A stretch of 64,000 nt of DNA from Litoditis marina (lineage: Eukaryota > Nematoda > Chromadorea > Rhabditida > Rhabditidae): NCBI GenBank assembly GCA_964036275.1, contig OZ038437.1, positions 14,354,090 through 14,418,089 on the forward strand, in the 5' to 3' direction. The translations under genes and the position numbers were made by a program. Positions 33,061 to 44,344 of the stretch are shown piece after piece. The stretch's first letter is position 1. Every line of letters starts with the position of its first letter. The notes under the pieces were generated by a model. It saw only the letters and a list, made by a program, of their open reading frames with translations. It was not told where the DNA came from and made no database searches.

Positions 33061-33369
33061 ATCACTCAAAATATCTTTTATTTTTGATACTTCATGATTG
33101 TCACGTTATGCGTGACTAGAACAACAATTAACTGTAGAAGCAAATGATCATGTGGTCTGAAATTCGCAAATTTTGTTCCAATAGGTTACCTGGTTATTTG
33201 GCTATTTCAATTGAAGGAGACAAGCTGTGTAGTTTGATCGCCATGAAAGGCACCTATTTGCATTATTACAGGGTCAAGATCAAACTATAAACACTACGGT
33301 TCGAAGCTGGATGTATAGTAACAGTATCGACCCCCCACTGCCATGAGCAAACTGGACTGCGGCTGTGCA

Positions 33370-33496
33370 TTAAAGAAGGACGATTATGTGGACCAATCCC
33401 GTTACATCGGTCCTTTAAACTGCAATTGAAAAATATATTGCGGTTTAAAGGACTGATGAAGCGTTGCGATTGGACCACATAATCGTCCTTCTTTAA
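33370..33496. repeat. Palindromic TTAA MITE, copy 4 (best)
   Basis: Complete: TTAAAGAAGGACGATTATGTGG at the left, exact complement at the right, TTAA at both outer ends. Confidence 0.85.
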
Positions 33497-33783
33497 TTTT
33501 GAGGAAAAACTAGAGAATGGAAAATATTTTTCAGAAGCACGATGCTTGTGTGAACAAGCTAAACTAATTGTTGATACAAGCTAAACTGATTGTTGATACC
33601 GCTCCTTCTACAATTAATAGAAGGAGAGCTCTGAAGAATGTTATATTGTGTCTAGTACTCTAATTACGTTGGTACACCTAGATTAACAACTCAATTGAGT
33701 ATTATTTCTGACTTTCCGTAATGGCTATGGTACGCCCTTGATTGTTGTTGGTTTTCTGTTCAACAATAAAAACAAACAATATA

Positions 33784-33790
33784 TTTTCAG
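33784..33790 (+). promoter_or_regulatory. Probable 5' splice acceptor of unit C
   Basis: TTTTCAG followed by TACTATTTCG, 24 nt before ATG 33815; see the parallel sites of units A and B. Confidence 0.5.
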
Positions 33791-33814
33791 TACTATTTCG
33801 TTGCTCACAGCATA

Positions 33815-36800
33815 ATGGTCACCGTTAGAGCCTGTACCTACTGCGAGAAGAGTTGCCTTGGAGAGGGCGCAGAAGAAATACGTGAGTCTAGTCTGTCATA
33901 TTTTATCTATCAACTCTACTGTTAGTCACATGCACAGTCACGTGAAACATGGTAAACACATCATAACTCAGAAACGTGCATTAACAACGTGCACGACTCC
34001 TCATTAAAATGCTAGCTTTACGTAACTGTTAATTTTACTTCTAGTATAAGGATTGTCGATTAATTGTATCGAAAGCGCAGGTACTACGCAGTGGGCCGCT
34101 TTTCCTGGTGGATAATCTCAGTCAGAAACATAAAAAAACTTGTTAATTTTCAAATTGGAAAAAGTTTTTTATGCATTTTTATACAAATTCTGTAAGCAGG
34201 CGTATTCTTGAAAGAGGGTCATTTTCAGGAAATCTTGCTTAGAAAAGTTTGATAAACTGTTCGAATAGAGAGGAAATTGCAGCGTTGGAGGGTTCGCGCG
34301 GTTTGAGAGTTGTTAGATACCCCTGGCGATGTATTGAGTTATATTATTCACAGATGGGATGCCACGATCCGCTGACCGGGGGACCCTTAACTATTTAACA
34401 GACTGGACGAGAGGGGACCTATAACTAGTTAACAAATTACTCATTTTTCTGATTTCGTGCCGCTGAAGGGCTGAACTGAATTGCAAAGGTTACTATAACT
34501 TTTTTTTTCATTTACTCTCTAGAGCTCTAACCAGGACTATCCCACATATGATATTAGTACAATTAAATTACCTTAAAATAAAGTAAAATAGGGTGAATAT
34601 GTCTATCTATGTTTTCCAGGGCTTGGTGGCAGCTACAACGTGTGGTACCATCAGCGATGTCACGCCGAGTCGCAAGACAGGGCTCGTTACCCGCAACAAC
34701 GTTAGTTTTCTTTGCCCGTACTCAAAGGCCAGTAAGGTCTGACTAAGCGAAAAAAAAGTAGTCCGTTTTAGATGTGAACACGTCAAAAATTATGATTTTC
34801 CCATCTAAAGTAGACCGATTTTCGAATTGTTCTGACTATTCGGACAACTTTAGTGGTGTATGCCCGTACTACGAAAAATTCGTCTGAATATTCAAAAAAA
34901 ATATGGGCTGCTTCTCTGCTCCATCTGTTACTGTTTGTACATTTTGTGGTGCAAACTTTTGTGCAATTCGAAGTATTTTGATCGAAGAGTGGTTTTGCTG
35001 AAGGAAACGTTGAGGTTGTCATTATGATTGGCAAGAGGTCATAAGACTAATATGAACGGTTGAGCCATCTGAAATCGAATGCTCTCCAGGTGGCGGGTAC
35101 ATGTTTAACTAAAATCTGTTTTTTTTTCAAATTTCACTTATTTTTATGTTTCTCAGGGAACGAGTATGTCCCGTATGAAACCCCCGATGTTCAATTGCAG
35201 TGGGAAAAGGAGAAGGAGATTCTGATGGAGAAGCACAAGGTATTCATTTATCACATTTATGAAAAATACATACAATTCTTATATAAAATTACTACAATAC
35301 TAGTCTGTTACTGCAGACACTGTGTTAAGCAGTGTTTTGGCTTTTGGGTAATAGTCATAGTTTTTTACATCTGCCAATTTTGGGAAAATGGACCACGTTT
35401 TTGTTGAGATTTTAACATTATGCAGTTATGCTCACATACCAGTAAGGCGTATGGTTTAAGTATTCTACTTGAATAACCCGGTTTTCTCATTCAAATATGT
35501 AAAAATTCAGTATTTTGAATCAAAATAGGGAAATTTTACTGAGGGAGCTCGTTTTCTGAACCTTTCCTGTTATTAGTTGTTAGGGCAACTTGACTGGAGT
35601 AAGGAATGTATTCTTAGTTAAGGATTAATCATAGCCACACATCTGCAAATTTCGCTAGATTGGGTTTTTCGTTGACATTTTAACAATCTTGGAGAAGAAC
35701 AATGTATCGCACAGTTTGGTGTGACTATTCTACGAAAATAATCTGTTTTCGAGTCAAATATGGGAGAAGTAATGATTTCGCAATTTCGCATGAAAAATAG
35801 GCCAATATATCTACAAAATTGGCCAGCCAGTCTGGAGTCAGCTGGTGAATTGATGTGGAAATGTGGGTTTCGCTAGTTAGTGCGTCCCGCATTGACATTT
35901 GTGTGTTTCAGCTCGAAATTGAGTCGTACCAAAAGATGTTGGACGCTAAGGATGAAGAGAGAAAGGAATTTATGGAGCAGGTTAGTTGAGTTCATGTTCA
36001 TCACTTCAAAAGAAGTAGAGAAAATAATTAAGAGAATTTTTACTTTGCTATGTTGCTCACCCAAAAGTGAAATACTGCCCTTTTTATTTCAGTACCTGAG
36101 AAACTGGAGCTCTTTCGGAGGGCTGTTTTTTGTAAGTGTTAGTAAAAACAATTGTTTTTCAGCTGAACCATTGCTAGTATGTTATTTACAACGGGTTGGA
36201 TTTTCAAGGTATGAAACCAACCACCGTTAATTATGTATTTCAAGGTAATGGAGAAGCTGGGAGAACTGGAGAACAAGTTTGAGACGAAAATGGACAATGT
36301 TGTTCAGGGAATGAAAGACTCTGCAGATAAGGTGTGTTCGCTATCTCCTTTTATTGTTGTATAGTCGACCAGTCACTAGTTATCGCTGATTTTGAACCTG
36401 TTCTGATGAACGGTTTTCTCACTCCAATACACATTAGTACAACTACTGTAGGCAACCAGGAAAAGTCATTCAAAATTAAAAGTCATTAACTACAGAAACA
36501 GTTGAGAATCAGAAATAAAGTTTCCAAAATTTTTCGTAATTTTTCTTTTTTTCAAATCCTGACCAATAGAAAATTAATGACTTTTACTTTTGAATGACTT
36601 TTACTTTAATGACTTTCAATTTTCAATGACTTCTTCCTGGTACCACTACTGCAATGGGGAGTTAAACGTCGACCCTCCTACTGTTATTTTTGCAGGTTTC
36701 GGATTGAGTGAGGTGTTTGACAAGAAAAATAGGTTCAAAGAAATTATGTGGTCCAATTCCAATGTTTCAGTCCTTTAAGCTGCAATACGTTATTCGATTG

Positions 36801-37923
36801 CAGTTTAAAGGACCGCTGACACGGGATCGGTCTACACAATCGTCCTACTCTAAAGTTCCGTTTCAACTTCAACCGTTTTCCAGGTTATTGCGAAAATGGA
36901 GCAAATTGATTCGCAACGCGATGTGAAGCTGGCAAAACTGAGAGAAGAGATGGTCTCTAGTGTGACTGCAGTGATCAAGTCTGGTGAAGGACAGAAGGTA
37001 ACGGGAATATTAATAATAATAATAATAATAATAATAATGTTATTAATAATAATAATATAAATTTCATTCGATAATTCAGTAACTAAATTGTTTGCAAAAA
37101 TTCATGGAAACACGAATCCGGAGTGTATGTGAAAAGTACAACCTTTTTACAAGGGAGTGTTGATAAGACTTTAAAGTATAAAGACATTTGATACAAGCCG
37201 GCTGTGGGAGAAAACTCGATAAACGGAAACGTATAGGATTCGATCTCTCCAAAGCAGGCTTATAAGGTGTAGATTACCCTATCTTTCTGTATTTGTAGTT
37301 TGAACCTGTTGCTTTTCCATCAAAAATAGTGAATTACGGCGTGTTCGGAGAGCAAAATTCAACATCATATTTACACATTTATGCACTTGTCTTCTTAATA
37401 CCAACTTAAGGTGTAATCACACCCAAGTAATAGCACACTCAGAATAAGATACGACTCTTATTCAATAAAACACCATTTCCGACTAAAACACGTGGAAACT
37501 CATGATTTTGCATCAAATGCAAATTCTTCCAATATTTCGAGAGAGAAAAAGTTTTTTTAGTTATAGAAAAAGTTAGAAAGAATTTTATTGGAGTATGTTT
37601 CAGGGGTCGAAAAATCCATACTACGGATGTCATATTGATTTGGTGTTTTTCAGAAGAATCCGACTGATGTAACGGCAAGAGCCGCGATCACTGCTGCTTT
37701 GAGGGGTTCGACTAGTACTCCGAATGGTGTACTGCCGACTAGTCCTGCCGCAGTACTTCCTACCAGTAGCACTCCGGCCACCGCCCTTATTACACCGGAG
37801 GAAATGCGTGTCATCGTAGACCGAGTCGTGAAAAACTGGGGAACTCAAAACAAGGAAGGTCTGAAAAGATTGAGCTCTCTCATTCTCGGTCAGGCACCGG
37901 CAGCCAAACGAGCACAGCAATAG
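33815..37923 (+). CDS. Unit C: finger, short coiled coil and Ser/Thr/Pro/Ala tail, 256 aa
   Basis: Exons: 33815-33881, 34620-34700, 35157-35239, 35912-35980, 36245-36331, 36884-36997, 37654-37923; 771 nt, in frame, stop TAG. The finger has C7, C10, C14 and H33, C36, H37 (C-x2-C-x22-H-x2-C). Exon 3 gives EYVPYETPD and a charged helix. Exons 4-6 are phase-0 coiled-coil exons (LEIESYQKML; VMEKLGELENKFETKM; VIAKMEQIDSQRDVKL). The last exon differs from the other units: an 89-residue tail with a low-complexity Ser/Thr/Pro/Ala stretch (TSPAAVLPTSSTPATALIT) and then a predicted helix (PEEMRVIVDRVVKNW) ending AKRAQQ. Introns 5 holds two MITEs (36452, 36731). Probably functional; molecular role unknown. 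Confidence 0.82.
34725..34864. repeat. MITE with ACACCAGTAAGGT ends, unit C intron 2
   Basis: GGCCAGTAAGGTCTGACTAA at the left with AAAAGTAGTCCGTTTTAGAT, and CGGACAACTTTAGTGGTGTATG at the right. Confidence 0.7.
36452..36650. repeat. AAGTCATT MITE, copy 2
   Basis: AACCAGGAAAAGTCATTCAA on the left, CAATGACTTCTTCCTGGTAC on the right, the same arrangement as at 1500. In unit C intron 5. Confidence 0.75.
36731..36855. repeat. Palindromic TTAA MITE, copy 5
   Basis: AATTATGTGGTCCAATTCC at the left, GCAGTTTAAAGGACC centre, ATCGTCCTACTCTAAAG at the right. The ends are eroded. Only about 30 bp before the acceptor of unit C exon 6. Confidence 0.7.
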
Positions 37924-37990
37924 GGGAAAAGTAGGATAACTAGACAGGTGAGTGATTCGTAATGATGAATATGGGGGGGCTAATGTAATA

Positions 37991-38175
37991 TATGATTTGT
38001 CAAACCGTTGTGAACACCGTATCATCGATTTTGTAAGGGGCGGGGCTTGGCGAGATGCCAGTCAGTCTGCGTATCATTGATCTACACGCTCTATCAACTG
38101 ATGGCAAAAAATCAACGACCGCACGTCAATAGAACCCTCTGCTGTCTTTATGAGGAAAATGGCGATTATATGAGA
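37991..38175 (+). repeat. Dispersed repeat, copy 2 of 2
   Basis: Second copy of the block at 15895-16095, same orientation, starting TTTGTCAAACCGTTGTGAAC and ending ATGAGGAAAATGGCGATTAT. Confidence 0.7.
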
Positions 38176-38362
38176 GATTCAGCAACAACTCGTCCTATAT
38201 TTCAATTCAAAATTTAAGCCAGTTTGAGCAATTAGCGAGCGCGGGACGAGTTTACCATGAATCTGAAGGAATAGGAGAGAGACGGGGGGATAACTAAAGA
38301 CAAAGAAGATGAGAGGTGAAGAGAACCGTGTCTTCGCGAACCAAAACCGAACCAATTCCCAA

Positions 38363-38480
38363 TTAACGTTTTGCAGTCGACCTTTTCAACAGTAATTACT
38401 TGAATTGATTCGGTTCCACCTATCTTGGCCTAAATTTGGTTCGGTTCCCGAACCAATCAACTGGTTCGGGAAAAATCACT
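38363..38480 (+). repeat. Dispersed repeat also used by chemoreceptor exon 3
   Basis: AACGTTTTGCAGTCGACC, GTAATTACTTGAATTGATTC and AAATTTGGTTCGG, in the same order as 18691-18810, followed by an inverted CCGAACCAA/TTGGTTCGG. Confidence 0.65.
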
Positions 38481-38545
38481 TCTTGTAAGTGCACCATAAT
38501 CATGCAGATCGAGGGGTAGTTTAGGCTCCTTCTAAAACAAGGCTC

Positions 38546-38790
38546 TACGGTGTATAGTTCCGGTCGTTCCTACTGAGACTTGGCAGCGTGCCAATGAATT
38601 TTCCAGGCTATTTTTCACCACCTTGAAGTTTTTCAAATAACTGCAAATTTCTTTTAGCTGTTGTTCAGATCCTTAAAAACTCGTAAATACAAACATTCCT
38701 GAGAATACTTATGTATGCTCTGAGATATAGTCATCCGAAAATCTTGGCACGATGCCAATGGGTCTCAGTGGGAATGAAACGAACTATATC
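38546..38790. repeat. MITE with GAGACT ends, diverged copy
   Basis: GTTCCTACTGAGACTTGGCA at the left and TGCCAATGGGTCTCAGTGGG at the right. Related in outer bases to 17280 and 48896 but with a TTGGCA inner arm. Confidence 0.5.
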
Positions 38791-39044
38791 TTTCTCCAAG
38801 CCACTGTGTTTTCGTTTGATCCCGTAGTTTTCGGTCGAAGTTCGTAGGGTATGGCTATCAAGGTCGAGTTGGTCATCAGGATAAGTTGGAGAGAGATAAT
38901 GATAGAAGAGGTTTACAACCTAATTTTTAAACCTAATAGTTGTGAATCAACAAGTTAACTAACTAGACTTTAGTTCAGATAAATCAAGAACGTGATTTAC
39001 ACAGAAAGTGTTTCCGGCTTCTCCTTACATCATATAATTTCCAG

Positions 39045-39420
39045 ACGACTTGTAGCTGACTCCCAATCAAGTTGTGTGACAGTTCAGCCATATCTTCTTT
39101 GGTATTCTTCACTATCGCTTTTATCATTACAGTAGTTGTTTGTTTCCAGTCGTGATCTAGTACTAGTTCTTGTCCCATTGAATGTTTTTTTTGTAGTTGT
39201 AGTTGAGCTTGTAAAGTTGTTAGTATTCGCTTGTTTCTTGTTTTCTTCGTGACTTTTTATCTCGGATATGAGTTATCTGTTCTCTCTAGAGTGTTGTTCT
39301 TGGGTTTTCCCGGAAATTGTTTTCTCTACCTTTGTGTACAATATATACAATCAATGAAACAATCAAATATACAAGTATTTCAGTTTCTCTTGGGTTGAAC
39401 ACCAATATATTTCATACTGC
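39045..39420 (+). other. Conserved 3' trailer of unit C
   Basis: Starts ACGACTTGTAGCTGACTCC, matching the trailers of units A, B and I, and runs T-rich to about 39420. Confidence 0.5.
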
Positions 39421-39939
39421 CGTTGTAAGTTGAACATTTATATCAAATACGGTGCAAGTGAGCAGAAAACATTTGGAAAGCCTGCCTTTACTGCGCTTTT
39501 TGAAGAAATATTGCGGTTGAAAGGGGGTTTCAACCATTTGGTAGTTCTGATCGTTTCGAAGTTCGAAGAAATAGCTTTTCTCTTATATTTTTCGCGCCCA
39601 CGAAAAGAATGAGATACGGTAGCCTAGAGTGTGTTTTGGCGGAGAAAGGGGGCGTGGCCTGGAAAGGTCACGAGAGGTCATTTTATGTCGCTTCCTCACT
39701 TTTTATAGGTTGGTTTATCAGTTTAGGTTAAGTTAGTTTCACTTGTTTTGGGACAATTAAGGCTGGGTACTACTGTTAGTTTCCTAACAGAGTGATCGTT
39801 GTTGTTCGCTAAGAAGGTTAACATTATACCCTATAACTAATATTAGGACGTTGAAATTGAATATCATACAACCTTAGCAATAAGCTGTTTCTTCATCATC
39901 TATTTTATACTCATTTTCCTCCCTTTTCTTTAATGATAC

Positions 39940-40045
39940 CGCCTGGTAGGATAGTGTGTCACCGTAGTTTCCCGCCACTGTTCATGTTAGCTCTGCTCTG
40001 ATTGGTCCGCACTTAGCGAAAAGCCACGCCCACTTGCGGGGGGGG
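39940..40045 (+). promoter_or_regulatory. Block conserved upstream of units D and E, copy 1
   Basis: CCCGCCACTGTTCATGTTAG, then GCTCTGCTCTGATTGGTC and AAAGCCACGCCCAC, repeated at 45205-45305. It includes an inverted CCAAT box (ATTGG) and a CACGCCC box, both common in promoters, but it may equally be part of a transposon. Confidence 0.4.
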
Positions 40046-40302
40046 GGGCACTGTAACTAAAGCTGGCATTTATTTTCAATTGTTCTGCTGTGTTGTAGCT
40101 TTATTTGTAGTTTGATCCCTGGTGTAGGTTAGAAGCGTAGTATGAAAATTATGCTGTGCCTGGAGAGCAAACTACAATTTGATATTCTCCAGTAGTTTTA
40201 ACTGCCGAATCAGAAAACAGCAGTACAGATTCATACTTCTTGTTAAAGAGAAGTGGGCAAGAGTTTGATATATACAGTATTTTCCCTGAGTCACATGGAA
40301 CG

Positions 40303-40308
40303 TAGTTC

Positions 40309-40344
<36 letters not shown>

Positions 40345-40378
40345 ACTTTCTCTCCCTCTCTTTCTTTCTCTCTCTCTC
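40303..40378. repeat. CT-rich simple repeat
   Basis: Runs of TCTCTC and TTTC over about 75 bp, 250 bp before the first unit D exon. Confidence 0.85.
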
Positions 40379-40624
40379 CCAGTCATATTTTCAAATTCTC
40401 CTCGGGGTTGAGTGAAACGAGAACGGCGGGTGGAAATAGTGAATCGTACACCGAGCTTCCGAATTTCCACAGTGCTTTTCATATGTTTATTGTACCTTTT
40501 CGAGACAGGAAAAGGTTTTACTCCGTGAAATTTTGAACAAATGCTGCACGCACTCGTTAGTTTTGCTTGGTTCCAAAGCAGTAAAATCAAACCGAGTTTT
40601 CCAGGCTGAATCAAGTGCTCAAAA

Positions 40625-42879
40625 ATGAATACGAACGACGAAAGAACTTTTATGAACACAATTGGTCAGGAGATCATTGCAAATGTGGCTCATTTGCTAA
40701 ATGCGCACACAGAACAGGTGACTTTCTTGGGTTTGCGTTTGTCATATTAGTGTCTTTCGAGATATATTTATAGCTTCTATCAGACAACTTCTATGTGTTG
40801 TTTTGATTTTGAGTCATTTCGCATCGTGAACTGTAACAACTCGTTACCAAGCAGTATTTATCAGAATTTGCAGTTTTTTTCTCACAAAAATGAACTGTTT
40901 TAATTTAAAAATGAGCAAGTCTTGCTCAGTAGTTTCTCACGTACATGGGTTCTCGTTGCTTTACGAAACTGTATGTGGCGTAAGCTACAAATATCATTCT
41001 AATATTATAAGAATATTATTCGTTATTATAATCAATCACTCTCTTGGGGTGAATAGGAAAGGGGACGAGGGTGAAAGGGGACGGGGGGTATGACAAAGGG
41101 GACGAGGGCTGAGGCAAAGGGGACGAGGGGTGGATTGATAATTAGAGAGAAATCTAGTCAAATTTGGTTTCCGATTACTCCATAATACTTTCCTTGTTCT
41201 GTATATTTATTATTGATTCATCTTTTCCCCTTTCTACGATACCTAAGAGTGTTTTTTTTGCATCAGCCCTCGTCCTCTTTGCCATACCCGCCGTCCCCGT
41301 TCACCCTCGTCCCCTTTCCTATTGGTCCTATCTTGGGTATGAACTTCAGATGATGCAAAATATGGAACAAATGATGGACGAAAAACTGGACGGCATGGCT
41401 CAACACATTATCTCCGAAGTTACTGAGTTCGTCGAACAAACTGAAGAGAAGGTGATCTTATAATATTATTATTATTGAAGATTATAATAATAATATTACA
41501 ATAATAATAATAACATTATAAGAATGATGGTAGTAGTTGTCACGCGAACATTTGCAGCCTTGTGCGTTACTACTCAATTGACATTACCGTAGAAGCACTC
41601 TCCTAGAGAGGGTGGAGATAGGCATGGCTTGGTTTTGTTACCAGCTCCACATAGATACCGCTGCAAGTGTCAATATAAATCTTCATTTGACATTATTCCA
41701 ACTAGTTTTAGGGTGTGTAGATTGCCTGTACAAGCATTCTAATGTTCGTCTAGAAAAATGTCGGTACCAAGTTCAAGTTTATGTGTGTTCCACCCACTTA
41801 TAACCCTCTACAGTAATCTGCTACCTCTTCCAGGTCAAAGTTTGGTATATTAGCGTGTTCAGAACTCCTCAAAATGTTGATAGTGTCTTCTGCATGTTTA
41901 CTACTACTAACTCTGAAAGTTTGAAACCAAAGTTTTGACTTTTTCATTAGAAAACACCCCCTTGAATAATTGACGGATTACTGTAGGAGTACATCGATTG
42001 GTGAAACAGACTATATGTGTGTTTGTAGTTTGATACCGTTGCATTTCGGTCAAAACTCGAAGTTTGTGGGTGAATTCTATATCTAACCGGGTTTTTAGGT
42101 AACCTAATCCTTTTTGGAAACCTCTTTTTCGGGTTACCTCGGTAGGTAACCGGATTGTTACCTAAAATGAAAAACAGATTACCTGTTTTTCTGACGCAAA
42201 ATGTGGTTTTTACCGTAACTTTGAACGGTAACCGGATTTCAGTTTTAGGTCACTTCCAGGTTACCTACCAAGGTAACCTGAAAAAGAGGTTACCAAAAAA
42301 GGGTTAGGTTACCTAAAAACTCGGTTAGTTGTAGAATTGGCCAAGTTTGTGACGTGTATCGAGCTCAAACTCAAGATAATCTTCAGCCAATTCCACAAGA
42401 GATCCGGTATTTCGTTAACCCTAGGTAACCATTGAGAATTATCTGGTTAACCCTCTTGTCAACCTCTTGGTAACTTTTTTTAGAATGTCTTTTGGGTAAA
42501 ATTTGGGGTTACCAAGTGGTTGGTAGAAAGGTTAACTGTGTGACCGGGTTCATGGTTACCTGATAGGCTGATAGGGTTAACGAAATACCGGGTTAAAGCA
42601 GGACGATTATATGGACCGATCCCGTGTCAACGGTCCTTTAAACTACAATTGAAAAATGTATTGCAGTTTAAAGTACCGTTTCAAGGAAATGGTACTGCTT
42701 TAAATAAAGAATTCACCATGATCTTTCCCTATATTTTGCAGGTCATTGGGGGTATGGAGGATTCAATTGAACAGACGGTTGAGGATAAAATGGAAGAAGT
42801 GCGCGACGAAATTATCTCCGACCTGACTGAGGTGTCGAATGACAATGAACAGAGTGTGAGTGAGGAAGTGTTGTTTCAT

Positions 42880-42947
<68 letters not shown>

Positions 42948-43498
42948 GGAGAAGGAGAGAGAGTAGGGAAGAAAGGGGATGGACAAAGTGTGAGTTGATG
43001 AAAAAGAGAGAGAGAGAGGGGGGGGGGGAAGAAAGAAACAAAAAGTGGTTACTGGGAATAGAGGGATGGAGTAGAGAAAGAGGGAGTCTTAGAGGGGGGA
43101 GACAGAGCGAGAGATAGAGAGAATTAGGGAAAAGACGGAGAGCAAATAAGTAGATAGTGTAGGAGAAAACACAAGGCGGCGTGAAGAGAGAAGAGAAATA
43201 GTGAGTAGGAGAGAAAGGGGGTAGACCGAGGGAAATTTGAAGGAGGGAGTTAGAGAAAGAGGGGTACACAGGGAAAGAGATAGAGAGAGAGATAGAGAAC
43301 GAGAGATAGAGAGAAAGGGAGAGATTCATTCTAACCATTTTCCAGATTATTGCGTATTTGGAGGATAAGATTGGAGAAAAGGTGGATGAAATGCGCGACG
43401 AGGTTGTCGCCAAAATCGAGAATCGCCCAGTAGGCGGACGAGGTATTTTTTTAAATATTTTTTATTACACACATACACCAGCAAGGTTGTCCGAATAG
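40625..43498 (+). CDS. Unit D: headless coiled-coil paralogue, about 153 aa
   Basis: Exons I can splice: 40625-40717, 41350-41451, 42742-42855 and 43346-43498, all phase 0. There is no finger exon and no VPYE exon upstream. The first exon (NDERTFMNTIGQEIIANVAH) is similar to exon 7 of unit A, and a TGA precedes its ATG in frame. The next three are coiled-coil exons (MMQNMEQMMDEKLDGMAQ; VIGGMEDSIEQTVEDKMEEV; IIAYLEDKIGEKVDEMRDEV) with the family start pattern. The last exon reads through its old donor into a MITE at 43471 and stops there at TAG 43496-43498. A conserved trailer follows at 44345. It could be a short functional form or a decaying remnant; no RNA evidence is available to decide. 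Confidence 0.5.
41044..41335. repeat. GGGGACGAGGGTGAAA element, copy 2
   Basis: Same arms and AT-rich core as 27844-28230. Its right end is only about 15 bp before the acceptor of unit D exon 2, so the polypyrimidine context of that acceptor may partly come from the element. Confidence 0.75.
42066..42345. repeat. GTAACC element, copy 2, nested in a TGTAGTTTGA element
   Basis: TTCTATATCTAACCGGGTTT at the left and AACTCGGTTAGTTGTAGAAT at the right, full of GTAACC/GGTTAC. The outer sequence GTTTGTAGTTTGATACC (42019) and GTATCGAGCTCAAACT (42357) are the two ends of a smaller element split by it. Confidence 0.65.
42384..42590. repeat. GTTAACC element, copy 3
   Basis: Begins GCCAATTCCACAAGAGATCC with CGTTAACCCTA, ends TAGGGTTAACGAAATACCGG. 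It directly abuts the TTAA MITE at 42591. Confidence 0.65.
42591..42680. repeat. Palindromic TTAA MITE, copy 6 (right arm lost)
   Basis: TTAAAGCAGGACGATTATATGG then GGTCCTTTAAACTACAATTG; breaks off after CAGTTTAAAGTACCG, 60 bp before the unit D exon 3 acceptor. Confidence 0.7.
42878..43325 (+). repeat. Purine-rich GA microsatellite
   Basis: About 450 bp almost free of pyrimidines on this strand, with pure (GA) runs at 42878-42960. It fills the intron between unit D exons 3 and 4. The long open frames in it are composition artefacts. Confidence 0.9.
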
Positions 43499-43641
43499 TC
43501 ACAAAAATTTAGAAAACAGACTACTTTTTAGCCGAAAAGATGAAAATCGGTCTATTTTCGATGAAAAACCATAGATTTTCACTTGTTCACATCTAAAAGC
43601 GGATTAACTTGCGTCCCTTAGTCAAATCTCACTGGTGTATG
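43471..43641. repeat. ACACCAG MITE, copy at the end of unit D
   Basis: CATACACCAGCAAGGTTGTC at the left and ATCTCACTGGTGTATG at the right, with ACTACTTTTTAGCCGAAAA inside. It supplies the unit D stop codon. Confidence 0.75.
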
Positions 43642-44344
43642 ATTACACATAATTCACAACGAGACAGGTAAAGAACATTGAATATAGCATCGACTGAAGA
43701 AACAGATTCGTAGTGAAGAAAGTATAATCTATTCTTTGTTCTTACTGACCGCTTTCGGTGTGTTTCTCGGTACAACATCACTCTAAACTTGGTCCAATAT
43801 GAAATGATGATTTGGTTAGTTGGAAAACAGGCCAATTCTACCTTATTTTGTTGGATAGTTATATCACCCAGAAGGCAAGTATAAAATGGTCGAATTGAAG
43901 CATTTCAAGTTTGAAAGTTTGTACACGTTACCTGTAAGTTTGTAAATGTATATGCTGTGAGGGGGACTTTCACATGTTTTTCACAGCACGTAAATTGTAG
44001 TACCTCTCGCCGCTAAATCGTACATGAAGTAGGTAGTTGAGCCAACACCACGTGATACAGTGTGTCAAATACATGAATGCGTTGAATAAGTATAAAATAT
44101 AAATATTGTAACACTTTCTAGTGTTTCATTCCAGGTCATCACTAGCTGCTTTACGTCGTGACCCGTGACAGTCTCCCGCTGATGTGCTCCTATTTTCCCT
44201 TTTCTCTTTTGTAATTTTTCCCCGAGTATCACTACAATCTTCTTTCTTTCGCTTCTTTTTTGATTTAGCGTTCAAATGTTCTCTTTTGTCATAGTTTTAC
44301 AACATGTATTTTGAATAGTATCAAGTGTTTTGTGGAGCTTCCTA

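Larger units (their letters stand above)
37948..39044 (+). other. Probable 3' UTR intron of unit C
   Basis: Donor CAG/GTGAGT at 37948, 24 nt after the stop, and acceptor TTTCCAG ending 39044, followed by ACGACTTGTAGCTGACTCC. Repeats at 37991 and 38363 lie inside. Confidence 0.5.

Noticed and set aside
39430..39612. 60-residue plus-strand frame after the unit C trailer
   Set aside because: No splice sites in family phase and no resemblance to any family exon.
42763..43413. 216-residue minus-strand open frame rich in LSLSLS
   Set aside because: It lies over a GA/CT microsatellite and the opposite strand of real coil exons; composition explains the frame.
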